A stretch of 21,729 bases of DNA from Allopontixanthobacter sp034376665 (GCF_034376665.1 NZ_JAXMJI010000009.1:1-21729), one strand, 5' to 3'. Counted from the first letter of the stretch, positions 1-8,319 are shown. Notes: generated by a model from the letters alone, not told the origin. Made by a program: numbers and translations.

Positions 1-708
1 CGCGATTTCCTTGACGGCGGCTTGCCGATTGGAGGTTGCGTAACAGATATCTTCCGCCTTGGGGCCGACAATGCGCGGAAATTTCTGCCGGAGCGCTTCG
101 ACAATGGCGCCGGTATCTTCGACCGACAGCGTGGTCTGGGTCAGGAAAGACAAGTCCGCATCAGGCGCGAAGTCCAGCAACGCGACATCGTCCAGCGTTT
201 CCACCAGCGTCATGTGCCCTTGCGGAACTTGTCCCATGGTGCCGATGACTTCGGGATGACCACGGTGGCCGATGAACAGGATGTGCCGCCCGGCTTCGAT
301 CTGGCGTTCCGCCTGGCGGTGGACCTTGCTGACCAACGGGCAGGTGGCGTCGAGATAATCGAGCCCCCGTCGCTGCGCTTCTGCAGGGACCGATTTGGGC
401 ACGCCGTGCGCGCTGAAAACCACCGGCGCTCCGTCCGGCACCTCGTCCAGTTCTTCGACGAAGATCGCGCCTTTGGCCTTCAGGCAGTCGACGACAAATT
501 GATTGTGGACAATCTCGTGACGGACATAAATCGGGCTGCCATAACGTGCCAGCGCGCGTTCAACGATCTCGATCGCGCGGTCTACGCCGGCGCAAAAGCC
601 GCGCGGAGCCGCTATCAGCAGGGTCAGCGCAGGGCGCGTGTCCGTGCCCAAGCCGGAACCAGTGCCGGAACCTCGGCCAGTGCGGGATTTATGCAAGGGA
701 GCGTTCAT
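1..708 (-). CDS. ispH: 4-hydroxy-3-methylbut-2-enyl diphosphate reductase (IspH/LytB), 3' end cut by window edge
   Basis: Last enzyme of the MEP isoprenoid pathway: a cytosolic [4Fe-4S] enzyme converting HMBPP to IPP and DMAPP. The first 236 residues are in the window; the family is usually 310-345 residues, so roughly 90 or more are missing. Visible family marks are RGFCAGVDRAI with cluster ligand C39, VRHEIVHN (about 62-69), FSAHGVPKSV (98-107), DATCPLV with C123, GHPEVIGTMGQ (150-160, holding the conserved His and the catalytic Glu E153), and CYATSNRQ with third cluster Cys C222. The ATG at 706-708 is preceded by a GAGG element and is the first good start. It adds about 28 residues, rich in Gly, Ser and Thr, before the usual beginning at LTLLIAAPRGFCAG. 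The gene is divergent from the lipoprotein gene at 805. Confidence 0.96.
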   Translation of the reverse strand, partial: MNAPLHKSRTGRGSGTGSGLGTDTRPALTLLIAAPRGFCAGVDRAIEIVERALARYGSPIYVRHEIVHNQFVVDCLKAKGAIFVEELDEVPDGAPVVFSAHGVPKSVPAEAQRRGLDYLDATCPLVSKVHRQAERQIEAGRHILFIGHRGHPEVIGTMGQVPQGHMTLVETLDDVALLDFAPDADLSFLTQTTLSVEDTGAIVEALRQKFPRIVGPKAEDICYATSNRQAAVKEIA

Positions 709-735
709 GTCTCGGCCTCTAGCGCTTTGCGGTCC

Positions 736-749
736 GGCCCGCTAGGGCC
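736..749. repeat. small inverted repeat in the ispH / lipoprotein divergent region
   Basis: GGCCC and GGGCC flank a four-base centre (GCTA), making a 5-bp hairpin or dyad in the 96-base space between two divergent genes. It could be an operator or chance in GC-rich DNA. No -35/-10 pair of good quality was found next to it. Confidence 0.25.
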
Positions 750-804
750 ACGTTATACGCTGGCCCGCCTGGGTGAAGTAATTCGATTGCCTGAGGATCT
801 CCCG

Positions 805-1467
805 ATGACGCCTAACCGCCCGTTTCTTCTGACTGTCCTTCCTGTTGCAGGGGCCGCTGCCATGCTGGCCGGATGCGCGCGGGAGGGGGAGCTGGTGATT
901 GATCAGGGGGTGGGAATATCCGCGATTCGCTCCGTCTGCCCCGCGGTGGGCGTGCCCGATTTCACGGGTGATATTACCACATTCCGCACAGCAGGTGACC
1001 GGACTGCCGCGAATATGGATGTCACCGCTTCCATCACCAACGTGCGCACCTCGTGCAACGACACGGGCGAGAAGGTTTATTCCGAAGCCACTTTCGATGT
1101 TCTAGCCCGCCGAACCGGCACAGCCGGTGCCCGCCGTGTCGAACTGCCGTACTATTCCGCGGTGCTTCGCGGCGGCAGCGCGGTCCAGGCCAAGCGAATC
1201 GGCACCGTGGTGATCAATTTTGCCGATGGGCAGGAGCGCGCTCAGGCCAGTGCGAAAGCCGGTGCCTTCGTGGACCGCGCCGAAGCGACCCTGCCGCCGG
1301 AAATCCGGGAACAGATCACCCGCCGCCGCCGCGCAGGGGATGTCGATGCGGCTCTCGATCCACTGGCCGATCCGCAGGTGAAGGCCGCCCTGGCCCGCGC
1401 CACCTTCGAATTGCTGATCGGCTTTCAGCTGACCGAAGAACAGCTGGCCTATAACGCCACACGTTAA
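805..1467 (+). CDS. putative outer-membrane or periplasmic lipoprotein, function unknown
   Basis: A 220-residue protein with a clear lipoprotein signal: a hydrophobic stretch (about 7-20) followed by lipobox LAGC with the lipidated Cys at 24. Position +2 is Ala, not Asp, so by the E. coli Lol rule outer-membrane sorting is expected (inference). The mature part has two further Cys in SVCPAVGVPDF and RTSCNDT contexts that might pair in the periplasm. The middle looks beta-rich and the C-terminal third is helical and charged (REQITRRRRAGD). I do not recognise a named domain; it resembles hypothetical lipoproteins I recall from sphingomonads. The ATG at 805 is chosen because it starts directly at a signal peptide. 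The same frame stays open upstream through antisense of ispH, which is an artefact of GC-rich codons. The gene lies between ispH (divergent) and argS. Confidence 0.8.
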   Translation: MTPNRPFLLTVLPVAGAAAMLAGCAREGELVIDQGVGISAIRSVCPAVGVPDFTGDITTFRTAGDRTAANMDVTASITNVRTSCNDTGEKVYSEATFDVLARRTGTAGARRVELPYYSAVLRGGSAVQAKRIGTVVINFADGQERAQASAKAGAFVDRAEATLPPEIREQITRRRRAGDVDAALDPLADPQVKAALARATFELLIGFQLTEEQLAYNATR

Positions 1468-1554
1468 CCCCCCGCTAGATTGGGTTTGACTTAAGGGCAG
1501 GTTTCGCTCGGCCGATGCTTGCGATTCCGGCGGGTTCGTCTAACCGCTCTGGTC

Positions 1555-3318
1555 ATGTCCAAGCCAACCGAAACGTCCCCGCTGCAAACCCTTCACTCCG
1601 CTTTTGCGGAGAAGGTGGATGCAATTCTGAATGCCCTCGAGATGGAAGGGGCCCTGCCTCCGGGCAGCCCGCGCGGAAATGTCGCGGTGGAGCCGCCGCG
1701 CGATCCCGCCCACGGTGATTTGGCGACCAACGCTGCCATGGTGCTGGCGAAGCAGGCCAAGACCAATCCCCGCGAACTGGCGGCCCGGATTGTGGAGAAA
1801 CTCGAAGCCGATCCGGACGTCGAATCGGCGGAAATCGCCGGCCCGGGCTTCATCAACCTGCGTCTGTCCGACGCCGCATGGCGCGCCGAACTGCTGGCAA
1901 TTGCGACGCTCGGCCCGGATTATGGCCGGTCCGATTTCGGCGAGGGCATGACGGTGAATGTCGAATATGTCTCCGCCAATCCGACCGGCCCGATGCATAT
2001 GGGCCATTGCCGCGGCGCTGTGGTGGGCGATGCGCTGGCGACCCTGCTGGAGTTTGCCGGGCACAAGGTCATTCGCGAATATTACGTCAACGATGCCGGA
2101 TCGCAGGTCGATACGCTCGCCCGGTCCGTCCATCTGCGCTACCGCGAGGCGCTGGGCGATACCATCGGCGCCATCCCGGAGGGGCTGTACCCGGGCGATT
2201 ATCTGGTGCCGGTAGGCGAGGCGCTGGCCAAGGAACTCGGAGACCGTTTCAAAGATGCGGGTGAAGAGCACTGGCTGCCGATTTTCCGCGCCCATGCCGT
2301 CGAGGCGATGATGGACATGATCCGCGCTGATCTGGCTCTGCTCGGTATCAGGCATGATGTGTTCGCATCGGAAGCCGCGCTGCAAATCGCGGGCAAGCCG
2401 GCAGAAGCGGAAGCATGGCTGCGTCAGCATGGTCTGGTTTTCGACGGGGTCCTCGAAGCGCCCAAGGGCAAGGTTCTCGACGATTGGGAAGCGGTCGAAC
2501 TGCCTCTGTTCCGATCCACCCGGTTCGGCGACGATCAGGACCGGCCGATCCGCAAGTCCGACGGGAACTGGACCTATTTCGGAGCGGATCTGGCGTACCA
2601 CATGCAAAAGGCCGAAGCCGCCGATGCGTTGATCGACATCTGGGGCGCCGACCATTCGGGCACTGTAAAGCGGATCAAGGCCGCCGTGGCAGCGCTGGGT
2701 GAAGGGCAGGGCAAGGCGATCCCGTTCGACGTGAAACTGGTCCAGATGGTCCAGCTGATGCGCGCGGGTGAGCCGGTGAAGATGTCTAAACGATCCGGAA
2801 ATTTCATCACCATTGCCGATATGGTGGAAGAGGTCGGCAAGGATGTCGTGCGCTTCACCATGCTCAGCCGGAAACCCGAAGCACAAATGGAATTCGATTT
2901 CGCCAAGGTGGTGGAGGCGTCGAAGGACAATCCGGTGTTCTATGTCCAGTATGCCAGTGCACGGATCCATTCGACCTTGCGCAAGGGAGCGGCCGAAGGC
3001 TTCGCTCCCTCGCCCGATCACATTGCCGATCTGGGCTCCGAAGAACTTGATCTGGTCAAATACGCGGCGCAGTTTCCGCGGGTTGTCGAGGCAGCCGCGC
3101 AAGCCCGCGAACCGCACCGGCTGGCGTTTTATCTCTATGAACTCGCGGGCGAGTTTCATGCCTATTGGAACCTGGGTAACGATAATGCGTCCAAACGGTT
3201 CATCGTGGCACAGGACCCTGATTTGAGCGGGGCGAGGCTTTTCCTTGCCAGCCAGATCGGGCAGGTCCTGCGCAATGGTCTCGCCCTGCTCGGGGTTGAG
3301 GCGGTGGAGGAGATGTAA
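1555..3318 (+). CDS. argS: arginyl-tRNA synthetase
   Basis: Class I aminoacyl-tRNA synthetase that charges tRNA-Arg in the cytosol; 587 residues, normal for the family. The N-terminal Add1 region (about 10-115) precedes the catalytic core with ANPTGPMHMGHCRG, whose HMGH (148-151) is the HIGH signature. KMSKR (409-413) is the second class I signature. The C-terminal helical anticodon-binding domain holds the expected FYVQYASARI and LGNDNASKRF stretches. The start is the ATG at 1555 (MSKPTETS), not the TTG twelve codons earlier; no strong Shine-Dalgarno is visible before either. The stop is followed after three bases by the SPOR gene, whose GGAGG-type ribosome site lies inside the last codons of argS, so the two are probably co-transcribed. 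Confidence 0.97.
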   Translation: MSKPTETSPLQTLHSAFAEKVDAILNALEMEGALPPGSPRGNVAVEPPRDPAHGDLATNAAMVLAKQAKTNPRELAARIVEKLEADPDVESAEIAGPGFINLRLSDAAWRAELLAIATLGPDYGRSDFGEGMTVNVEYVSANPTGPMHMGHCRGAVVGDALATLLEFAGHKVIREYYVNDAGSQVDTLARSVHLRYREALGDTIGAIPEGLYPGDYLVPVGEALAKELGDRFKDAGEEHWLPIFRAHAVEAMMDMIRADLALLGIRHDVFASEAALQIAGKPAEAEAWLRQHGLVFDGVLEAPKGKVLDDWEAVELPLFRSTRFGDDQDRPIRKSDGNWTYFGADLAYHMQKAEAADALIDIWGADHSGTVKRIKAAVAALGEGQGKAIPFDVKLVQMVQLMRAGEPVKMSKRSGNFITIADMVEEVGKDVVRFTMLSRKPEAQMEFDFAKVVEASKDNPVFYVQYASARIHSTLRKGAAEGFAPSPDHIADLGSEELDLVKYAAQFPRVVEAAAQAREPHRLAFYLYELAGEFHAYWNLGNDNASKRFIVAQDPDLSGARLFLASQIGQVLRNGLALLGVEAVEEM

Positions 3319-3321
3319 GCA

Positions 3322-4065
3322 ATGTCGGGCTTGGAAGGAAACGGCCGCGAAGGCGACGAGCCTATCGAAACCGGTGCGCGAGGCGGATATTCCGACCACG
3401 ACGTCGAGGAGCTGTCCCTTGTCGACGAAGACGAGCCGCTACCGTGGCTTGAAACGAGCGACTACGGGGAGGAGGATGAAGGAGTTGATACCGGCCGGAT
3501 CGTCGGCTTTGTCCTGATCGCGGCGCTCGCGCTGATTGCCCTGTTCGGAGCGATCTGGTTCTTTTCCAATCGCGAGACCAATGGCGATATCGTCGCCGAC
3601 GGCAGCACCATCGAAGCGCCCCCGGGCCCGGTGAAGCAGCGCCCGGAAGATCCCGGCGGCCGCAACTTCGCCGGAACGGGCGACGTCGCGCCGGCGGTGA
3701 GCGAGGGCCAGACCCGCGAAGGCCGGATCGCCGAGAAGATCGTGCCCCAACCGGGCGTAGCTCCAGTCACGCCGGAAAGCACCAAGCCAGTGGATGTGAA
3801 AACCGGAGCCGAAGCTTCGGCAACCAGCGGCGGCGGTGTTGCCGTCCAGGTCGGGGCTTATTCGAACAAGGCCGGTGCGGAGACCGGCTGGAACGCGCTC
3901 AACCGCCAGACCGACGCGCTCCAGGGCTACAAATACCGGATTGTCGAGGGCCAGGCCGACATCGGTACGGTGTACCGCTTGCAAGCCATGGCCGGCGATG
4001 CGGCCGCCGCCAGGAGCCTGTGCGCCGCTCTGCGCGCTGATGGGCTTGCCTGCCAGGTCAAATAG
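3322..4065 (+). CDS. membrane-anchored SPOR-domain protein
   Basis: A 247-residue bitopic inner-membrane protein. Residues 1-58 are strongly acidic and cytoplasmic. One transmembrane helix spans about 60-82 (VGFVLIAALALIALFGAIWFF). A Pro/Gly-rich periplasmic linker covers roughly 85-170. A SPOR domain (173-247) begins VAVQVGAYSNKAGAE and ends with the typical LRADGLACQVK. SPOR domains bind denuded septal peptidoglycan, so a cell-division role like that of FtsN or DedD is likely by family. It is not called FtsN because the FtsA-binding and FtsN essential segments cannot be verified. It starts three bases after argS, with GGAGG in the argS tail, and lies 112 bases before nagZ. The nagZ neighbourhood supports a cell-wall role. 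Confidence 0.9.
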   Translation: MSGLEGNGREGDEPIETGARGGYSDHDVEELSLVDEDEPLPWLETSDYGEEDEGVDTGRIVGFVLIAALALIALFGAIWFFSNRETNGDIVADGSTIEAPPGPVKQRPEDPGGRNFAGTGDVAPAVSEGQTREGRIAEKIVPQPGVAPVTPESTKPVDVKTGAEASATSGGGVAVQVGAYSNKAGAETGWNALNRQTDALQGYKYRIVEGQADIGTVYRLQAMAGDAAAARSLCAALRADGLACQVK

Positions 4066-4177
4066 CCGGCGTACCCGCTCGGCAGGTTGCCCAAATCACG
4101 TTCCGGCGGACAGTGTATCCACATTGCCGGCGTGGTGACAGCTTGCGGTGCAGGCGTATTCCTGCGACTTTCGCCGT

Positions 4178-5197
4178 ATGACACCTGCCATTTTCGGTAT
4201 CGCGGGCCACAGCCTTACTGCAGAGGAACGCGGGTTCTTTCGGGCGGCCGATCCGGCGGGCTATATCCTGTTCGGGCGGAATTGCGATACGCCCCAGCAG
4301 GTCCGCGCGCTGACCGACGAACTGCGCGATCTGCACGGGCGGGACCGGCTGTTCATCTGCATCGACCAGGAAGGCGGCCGGGTGGCCCGCCTGCGTCCGC
4401 CGCATTGGGCGGGTTTTCCAGCGGGCGAAGTGTTCGACCGGCTGTACGATATCGCCCCGGCCAGCGCGATCGAAGCGGCGAGGGCCAACGCCGAAGCGCT
4501 GGGGATCGAATTGTCGGAAGCCGGAATCACGGTCGATTGCCACCCTCCGCTCGACGTCCGTCAGCCCGGTGCGCATGATGTAATCGGTGACCGGGCGCTG
4601 GGTTCGGAGCCGCTGCGAGTGGCAGCGCTGGGCCGCGCGATTCTCGATGGTCTGGCAAGTGCGGGCGTGGCGGGCTGCATCAAGCATATGCCCGGCCATG
4701 GACGGACCACTACCGACACGCACAAGGAAATGCCCACCGTCACCGCGAGCGACGCGGACCTAGAGGTCGATCTAGCACCGTTCAAGGCATTGGCAGACGC
4801 GCCCATCGGGATGACCGGACATTTGCTGTTCACTGCGTGGGATGCGGACAATCCGGCGACCTTGTCCCCCTATGTGATCGAAACGATAATTCGTCAGCGG
4901 ATCGGATTTGACGGACTGCTGCTTACCGACGACATCGATATGCAAGCCTTGTCAGGGACTATTCCGGAGCGCGCCGAACAGGCGCTTGCCGCGGGCTGCG
5001 ACCTGGTGCTGAATTGCTGGGCGAAAATGGATGATATGGAGGGGATTGCCGGGCGACTGGCTGCAATGTCGGGCGTAACTGCGGCGCGGCTCGAGCGGGC
5101 GCTGGGCGGAACCCGGATCGATGGACCATGGAGCGACAAGGCGGAACTGCTCGCACGGCGGGACGCGCTGTTCGCTGCTGCGGGGGCCACGGCATGA
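4178..5197 (+). CDS. nagZ: beta-N-acetylhexosaminidase (NagZ, GH3)
   Basis: Cytosolic peptidoglycan-recycling enzyme that removes N-acetylglucosamine from GlcNAc-1,6-anhydroMurNAc peptides; 339 residues, normal length. The family signature KHMPGHGRTTTDTH spans 169-182 with the catalytic His-Asp dyad residues D180 and H182. The nucleophile is expected at D251 in LLLTDDIDM (247-255). The substrate loop IDQEGGRVARL lies at 62-72. The ATG at 4178 starts directly at the barrel (TPAIFGIAG); an in-frame GTG at 4148 would add ten residues with no family support. The last codons overlap the start of scpA by four bases (ATGA), so the two are translationally coupled. In many bacteria NagZ products act as signals for AmpC beta-lactamase induction, but no ampR or ampC is in view. 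Confidence 0.94.
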   Translation: MTPAIFGIAGHSLTAEERGFFRAADPAGYILFGRNCDTPQQVRALTDELRDLHGRDRLFICIDQEGGRVARLRPPHWAGFPAGEVFDRLYDIAPASAIEAARANAEALGIELSEAGITVDCHPPLDVRQPGAHDVIGDRALGSEPLRVAALGRAILDGLASAGVAGCIKHMPGHGRTTTDTHKEMPTVTASDADLEVDLAPFKALADAPIGMTGHLLFTAWDADNPATLSPYVIETIIRQRIGFDGLLLTDDIDMQALSGTIPERAEQALAAGCDLVLNCWAKMDDMEGIAGRLAAMSGVTAARLERALGGTRIDGPWSDKAELLARRDALFAAAGATA

Positions 5198-6000
5198 GCG
5201 CTCCGGAACTGATGCTCGATTTGCATGTGGAATCGGCGGAGGACGACTGGTCCGGTCCCGGCTGCGCGCCGGACGACGATGCGGCGCTTTATCTCGAACT
5301 CGATGGCTGGGAAGGCCCGCTGGACCTGCTGCTCGACCTTGCCCGGCGGCAAAAGGTGGATCTCCGATCGATTTCAATCCTGGCGCTGGTCGACCAATAT
5401 CTGAATTATATCAATCGCGCGGAAGCCATGCGGCTGGAACTGGCGGCGGATTATCTGGTGATGGCGGCATGGCTCGCCTATCTCAAATCATCGCTGCTGC
5501 TGCCGAAGGAAGAACAGGAAGAGCCCGGACCGGAAGAACTGGCAATGCGGCTGCAATTGCGGCTCCAACGACTGGGCGCGATGCGGGAGGCTGCGGCGCG
5601 GCTGATGGCGCGGGACCGGATCGGGCGCGATGTCTTCCTGCGCGCCTCTCCCGAAGGTTTGCGGATCGATCGCCGGACCCTTTGGGAATGCGACTGGTTT
5701 GCGCTGGTGCAGGCATACGGCCAGGTGAAGGCGCGGACGGCGCCGGCGGTGCACATGGTCCGCAACCGTCCGGTCATGACGCTGGAAAGCGCGCTCGACC
5801 GGGTTTCGGCGATGCTGGGCGTGACCCTGGACTGGATGCTGCTGGAGGAATTCCTGCCGCCCCATGCAGAACCGCGCCTGCGCCGTTCCGCACTCGCGTC
5901 CAGCTTCGTCGCGGCGCTGGAACTGGCGCGGACCGGCCGGGCGGAGCTGGCCCAAGACGTGATCTTCGGCCCGCTCCGGTTGCGGCGGGTGCCCGCATGA
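5194..6000 (+). CDS. scpA: segregation and condensation protein A
   Basis: Kleisin subunit of the SMC-ScpAB condensin complex, which compacts and separates chromosomes; 268 residues. The hallmark DGWEGPLDLLLDLARRQKVD lies at about 37-56, followed by helices that bind the SMC neck (VDQYLNYI, DYLVMAAWLAYLKSSLLLP). The C-terminal winged-helix region (about 200-268) ends in the expected LAQDVIFGPL. The ATG at 5194 overlaps the nagZ stop (ATGA). A longer frame from 5128 adds 22 residues inside nagZ without family support. The first 35 or so residues are acidic and variable, as often seen in alphaproteobacterial ScpA. The stop again overlaps the next start by four bases, which couples synthesis of ScpA with ScpB. 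Confidence 0.95.
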   Translation: MSAPELMLDLHVESAEDDWSGPGCAPDDDAALYLELDGWEGPLDLLLDLARRQKVDLRSISILALVDQYLNYINRAEAMRLELAADYLVMAAWLAYLKSSLLLPKEEQEEPGPEELAMRLQLRLQRLGAMREAAARLMARDRIGRDVFLRASPEGLRIDRRTLWECDWFALVQAYGQVKARTAPAVHMVRNRPVMTLESALDRVSAMLGVTLDWMLLEEFLPPHAEPRLRRSALASSFVAALELARTGRAELAQDVIFGPLRLRRVPA

Positions 6001-6620
6001 ATTCCGGCCCCGGCGAGTTGCAGCGGGCGGTCGAGGCGACACTCTTTGCATCGGAAACGCCGATGAGTGTGGAGGCCCTGTCGGCCCATCTCGGTGATGC
6101 CGCGCCCGGTGATATCCGCGCTGCCTTGCAGGACATCGCGGCCGATTACGCGCCGCGCGGTATCCATCTGGTCGAGCGGGCCAGGCGGTGGCACTTCGAA
6201 ACCGCGCCGGATCTCGCCCATTTGCTGCGGCGGGAGCGCGAACAGGTCCGTCGCCTGTCGCGCGCCGCGACCGAAGTGCTCGCGATCATTGCCTATCACG
6301 AGCCGGTCAGCCGGGCGGAGATCGAATCGATCCGCGGGGTACAAACCGCGAAGGGCACCCTCGATGTCCTGCTGGAAGCGGGCTGGGCGCGTGTGGCCGG
6401 ACGCCGTGAAGTGCCGGGCCGCCCGGTGATTTACGCGACGACTCCGGAATTCCTCGAGCATTTCGGCCTCTCGTCGCGCCGGGACCTGCCGGGCATCGAT
6501 GAATTGCGCGCGACCGGCTTGCTCGACCCGGTCGACGAGGCCTATGATGCCCTTACCGGCGATGACGACGGTTTCGGCGTTACGGACGCGCAGGAAAGCA
6601 CCGATCATCGGGCGGACTGA
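5997..6620 (+). CDS. scpB: segregation and condensation protein B
   Basis: Partner of ScpA in the SMC condensin complex; 207 residues. Two winged-helix domains are visible: the first at about 5-80 (LQRAVEATLFASETPMSVE), the second at about 85-165 with the conserved LSRAATEVLAIIAYHEPVSR and IESIRGV, then RPVIYATTPEFLEHFGL. The C-terminal tail (about 175-207) is acidic and probably disordered. The ATG at 5997 overlaps the scpA stop by four bases, giving the usual equimolar coupling. The same frame is open upstream through scpA, but that extension is antisense-like noise. tatA follows after 87 bases. Confidence 0.95.
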   Translation: MNSGPGELQRAVEATLFASETPMSVEALSAHLGDAAPGDIRAALQDIAADYAPRGIHLVERARRWHFETAPDLAHLLRREREQVRRLSRAATEVLAIIAYHEPVSRAEIESIRGVQTAKGTLDVLLEAGWARVAGRREVPGRPVIYATTPEFLEHFGLSSRRDLPGIDELRATGLLDPVDEAYDALTGDDDGFGVTDAQESTDHRAD

Positions 6621-6695
6621 CGGCGCGATTGCGGCCCGGTCAAACGGCGCTGGAATATGCTCGGGTAAGCGCCTATATCGGGTAAACACTCAATC

Positions 6696-6701
6696 GGAAG
6701 G
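6696..6701 (+). promoter_or_regulatory. ribosome binding site of tatA
   Basis: GGAAGG lies six bases before the ATG at 6708. This is a good Shine-Dalgarno sequence and fixes the tatA start. Confidence 0.7.
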
Positions 6702-6707
6702 TTCATC

Positions 6708-6959
6708 ATGTCGCTTGGCCCCTGGCAGCTGATTATCATCGCGCTGGTTATCCTTGTCCTGTTCGGACGGGGCCGGATCTCCGAAATGATGGGCGACTTC
6801 GGTAAGGGAATCAAAAGCTTCAAACAGGGCATGAACGAAGAGGACAATGGTTCGGGCAAACCGGCACAGCGGATTGAAGGGCCGACCGTGGATACCAGTC
6901 CTGCTTCCACGCCGAAGACCGAACAGGGCGCAGCGGATAAATCCGATCCGCGGGGGTAA
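6708..6959 (+). CDS. tatA: Sec-independent protein translocase TatA
   Basis: Pore-forming, oligomerising subunit of the twin-arginine translocase in the inner membrane; 83 residues. A short N-terminal transmembrane helix (about 4-19) ends in the conserved FG hinge (19-20). An amphipathic helix follows (about 22-42, RISEMMGDFGKGIKSFKQGM), then an acidic, Pro/Thr-rich soluble tail. The layout SLGPWQLIIIALVILVLFGRG is the usual alphaproteobacterial TatA form. It is first of a tatA-tatB-tatC set on one strand, with 48 bases before tatB. It lies 87 bases after scpB, where a separate promoter could fit, although none was convincing. Confidence 0.96.
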   Translation: MSLGPWQLIIIALVILVLFGRGRISEMMGDFGKGIKSFKQGMNEEDNGSGKPAQRIEGPTVDTSPASTPKTEQGAADKSDPRG

Positions 6960-7007
6960 TCCGCCCACCTGTTTTCTGGCCCCTGATCGTTAAGGCGAGC
7001 CGTTCGA

Positions 7008-7439
7008 ATGTTTGATATTGGCGCAAGCGAACTGCTGGTCATTGTGATCGTGGCCGTGCTGGTCATCGGTCCCAAGGATTTGCCGCTTGCGTTGCGTACG
7101 GCAGGGCGCTGGATCGGGAAAATCCGCCGTGTTTCCGCGCAATTCCGCTCTGGTTTCGACGCCATGGTGCGCGAAGCTGAAATGGAGGAAATGGAAAAGA
7201 AGTGGCGCGAGCAGAACGCCAGGATCATGGCCGAAAATCCCGATAACCCCGGAGGCGAGGGCGGACCGGACGACACGAATTCTGTGATGACCCCGCTTGC
7301 GGCTTCCGCTGAAGGCAAGACAGTTGCACCGGAATCAGGCCTGGCCGCTGGCGTCGCTGCGGAGGGGGTAAACTCCGGCGAAGTCGAAGCCAGCCGAGAC
7401 GAACCTATGTTGCCGCTGGGCAAGCCGGAAGGGCAATAG
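7008..7439 (+). CDS. tatB: Sec-independent protein translocase TatB
   Basis: Substrate-receptor subunit that works with TatC to bind twin-arginine signal peptides; 143 residues. The start MFDIGASELLVI carries the conserved polar E8. The transmembrane helix (about 9-20) is followed by the hinge GPKDLP (21-26), which separates TatB from TatA. A long amphipathic, charged helix (about 27-75, with EAEMEEMEKKWREQ) follows. The C-terminal half is low-complexity and probably disordered, which is variable in the family. It ends six bases before the GTG start of tatC, so the genes are likely co-translated. Confidence 0.94.
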   Translation: MFDIGASELLVIVIVAVLVIGPKDLPLALRTAGRWIGKIRRVSAQFRSGFDAMVREAEMEEMEKKWREQNARIMAENPDNPGGEGGPDDTNSVMTPLAASAEGKTVAPESGLAAGVAAEGVNSGEVEASRDEPMLPLGKPEGQ

Positions 7440-7445
7440 ACAGCC

Positions 7446-8246
7446 GTGGCCATCAAGATCCGCGATATCGACGAAACCCAGGCTCCGCTGCTCGATCATT
7501 TGATCGAATTGCGAAGCCGGTTGATGCGCTGTGTGCTGGCGTTGGTGGTGGCGTTTGCCGGGTGCTTTGTTTTTGCCAATGAGATCCTCGGATTCCTGGT
7601 CCGGCCGTTAACGCAGGCGTTTCCTCCTGGAACGGGCCAGCTGATCTTCACTCAGCTTTACGAAGTGTTTTTCGTCGAATTGAAGGTGGCCCTGTTCGCC
7701 GGGTTCTTCGTCAGCTTCCCGATCATCGCGAACCAATTATGGGCCTTCGTCGCGCCGGGGCTGTATGCGAAGGAAAAGAAGGCCTTCCTGCCGTTCCTGA
7801 TTGCGACCCCGGTGCTGTTTACGGCTGGCGCTGCGCTGGCTTATTTCGTGGTCATGCCCACCGCGTTCAAATTCTTCCTCGGGTATGAGGGAACTGCCGG
7901 CGGACTGAAGATCGAGGCGCTTCCTTCGGCGGGCGAGTATCTGGCGCTGGTGATGCAGTTTATCCTGGCATTCGGGATCAGCTTCCTGCTGCCGGTCCTG
8001 CTGCTGCTGCTCAACCGTGCCGGGATTGTCTCGCGTGCGCAGCTATCCGGCGCACGGCGTTACATAATTGTCCTGGTCCTGCTTCTGGCTGCAATAGTGA
8101 CACCGCCCGACCCTGGGTCGCAGTTGATTCTGGCGATACCCTTGCTGCTGCTGTTCGAAGGTTCGCTGGCAATCATGTGGTTGGGGGAGCGGCGTGACCG
8201 CAAGGCTGAAGAAGAGCCGTCCGCCGAGAAGACTCAGGAAACCTAG
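7446..8246 (+). CDS. tatC: Sec-independent protein translocase TatC
   Basis: Multi-span core of the Tat complex that recognises the RR motif of folded export substrates; 266 residues. The N-terminal motif LDHLIELRSRLMRC (about 16-29) is the family signature. Six hydrophobic spans follow, including the loop motif QLWAFVAPGLYAKEKK and the YFVVMPTAFKFFLG segment. VTPPDPGSQLILAIPLLLLFE near the C-terminus is typical. Translation begins at GTG 7446; no ATG fits the conserved N-terminus. The acidic tail (about 250-266) is variable. It is the last gene of the plus-strand cluster; the hairpin at 8320-8349 lies about 75 bases downstream. Confidence 0.97.
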   Translation: MAIKIRDIDETQAPLLDHLIELRSRLMRCVLALVVAFAGCFVFANEILGFLVRPLTQAFPPGTGQLIFTQLYEVFFVELKVALFAGFFVSFPIIANQLWAFVAPGLYAKEKKAFLPFLIATPVLFTAGAALAYFVVMPTAFKFFLGYEGTAGGLKIEALPSAGEYLALVMQFILAFGISFLLPVLLLLLNRAGIVSRAQLSGARRYIIVLVLLLAAIVTPPDPGSQLILAIPLLLLFEGSLAIMWLGERRDRKAEEEPSAEKTQET

Positions 8247-8319
8247 TCTACCCCCGTTCGCATCAGCGCGCCGCCGGGCAGGAATTCGCCGTCGCAGCAT
8301 AGATACCGCGACTCGGCGC

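Noticed and set aside
22..804. In-frame upstream extension of the lipoprotein gene, antisense to ispH
   Set aside because: IspH motifs on the other strand are clear, and the lipoprotein signal peptide begins at ATG 805.
1468..1554. TTGACT resembling a -35 box before argS
   Set aside because: No acceptable -10 hexamer lies 16-18 bases downstream.
1540..3399. 619-codon open frame on the minus strand opposite argS
   Set aside because: It lies fully antisense to an unmistakable argS, and its translation is His/Arg/Gln-rich without recognisable domains. This is the usual shadow of GC-rich codons.
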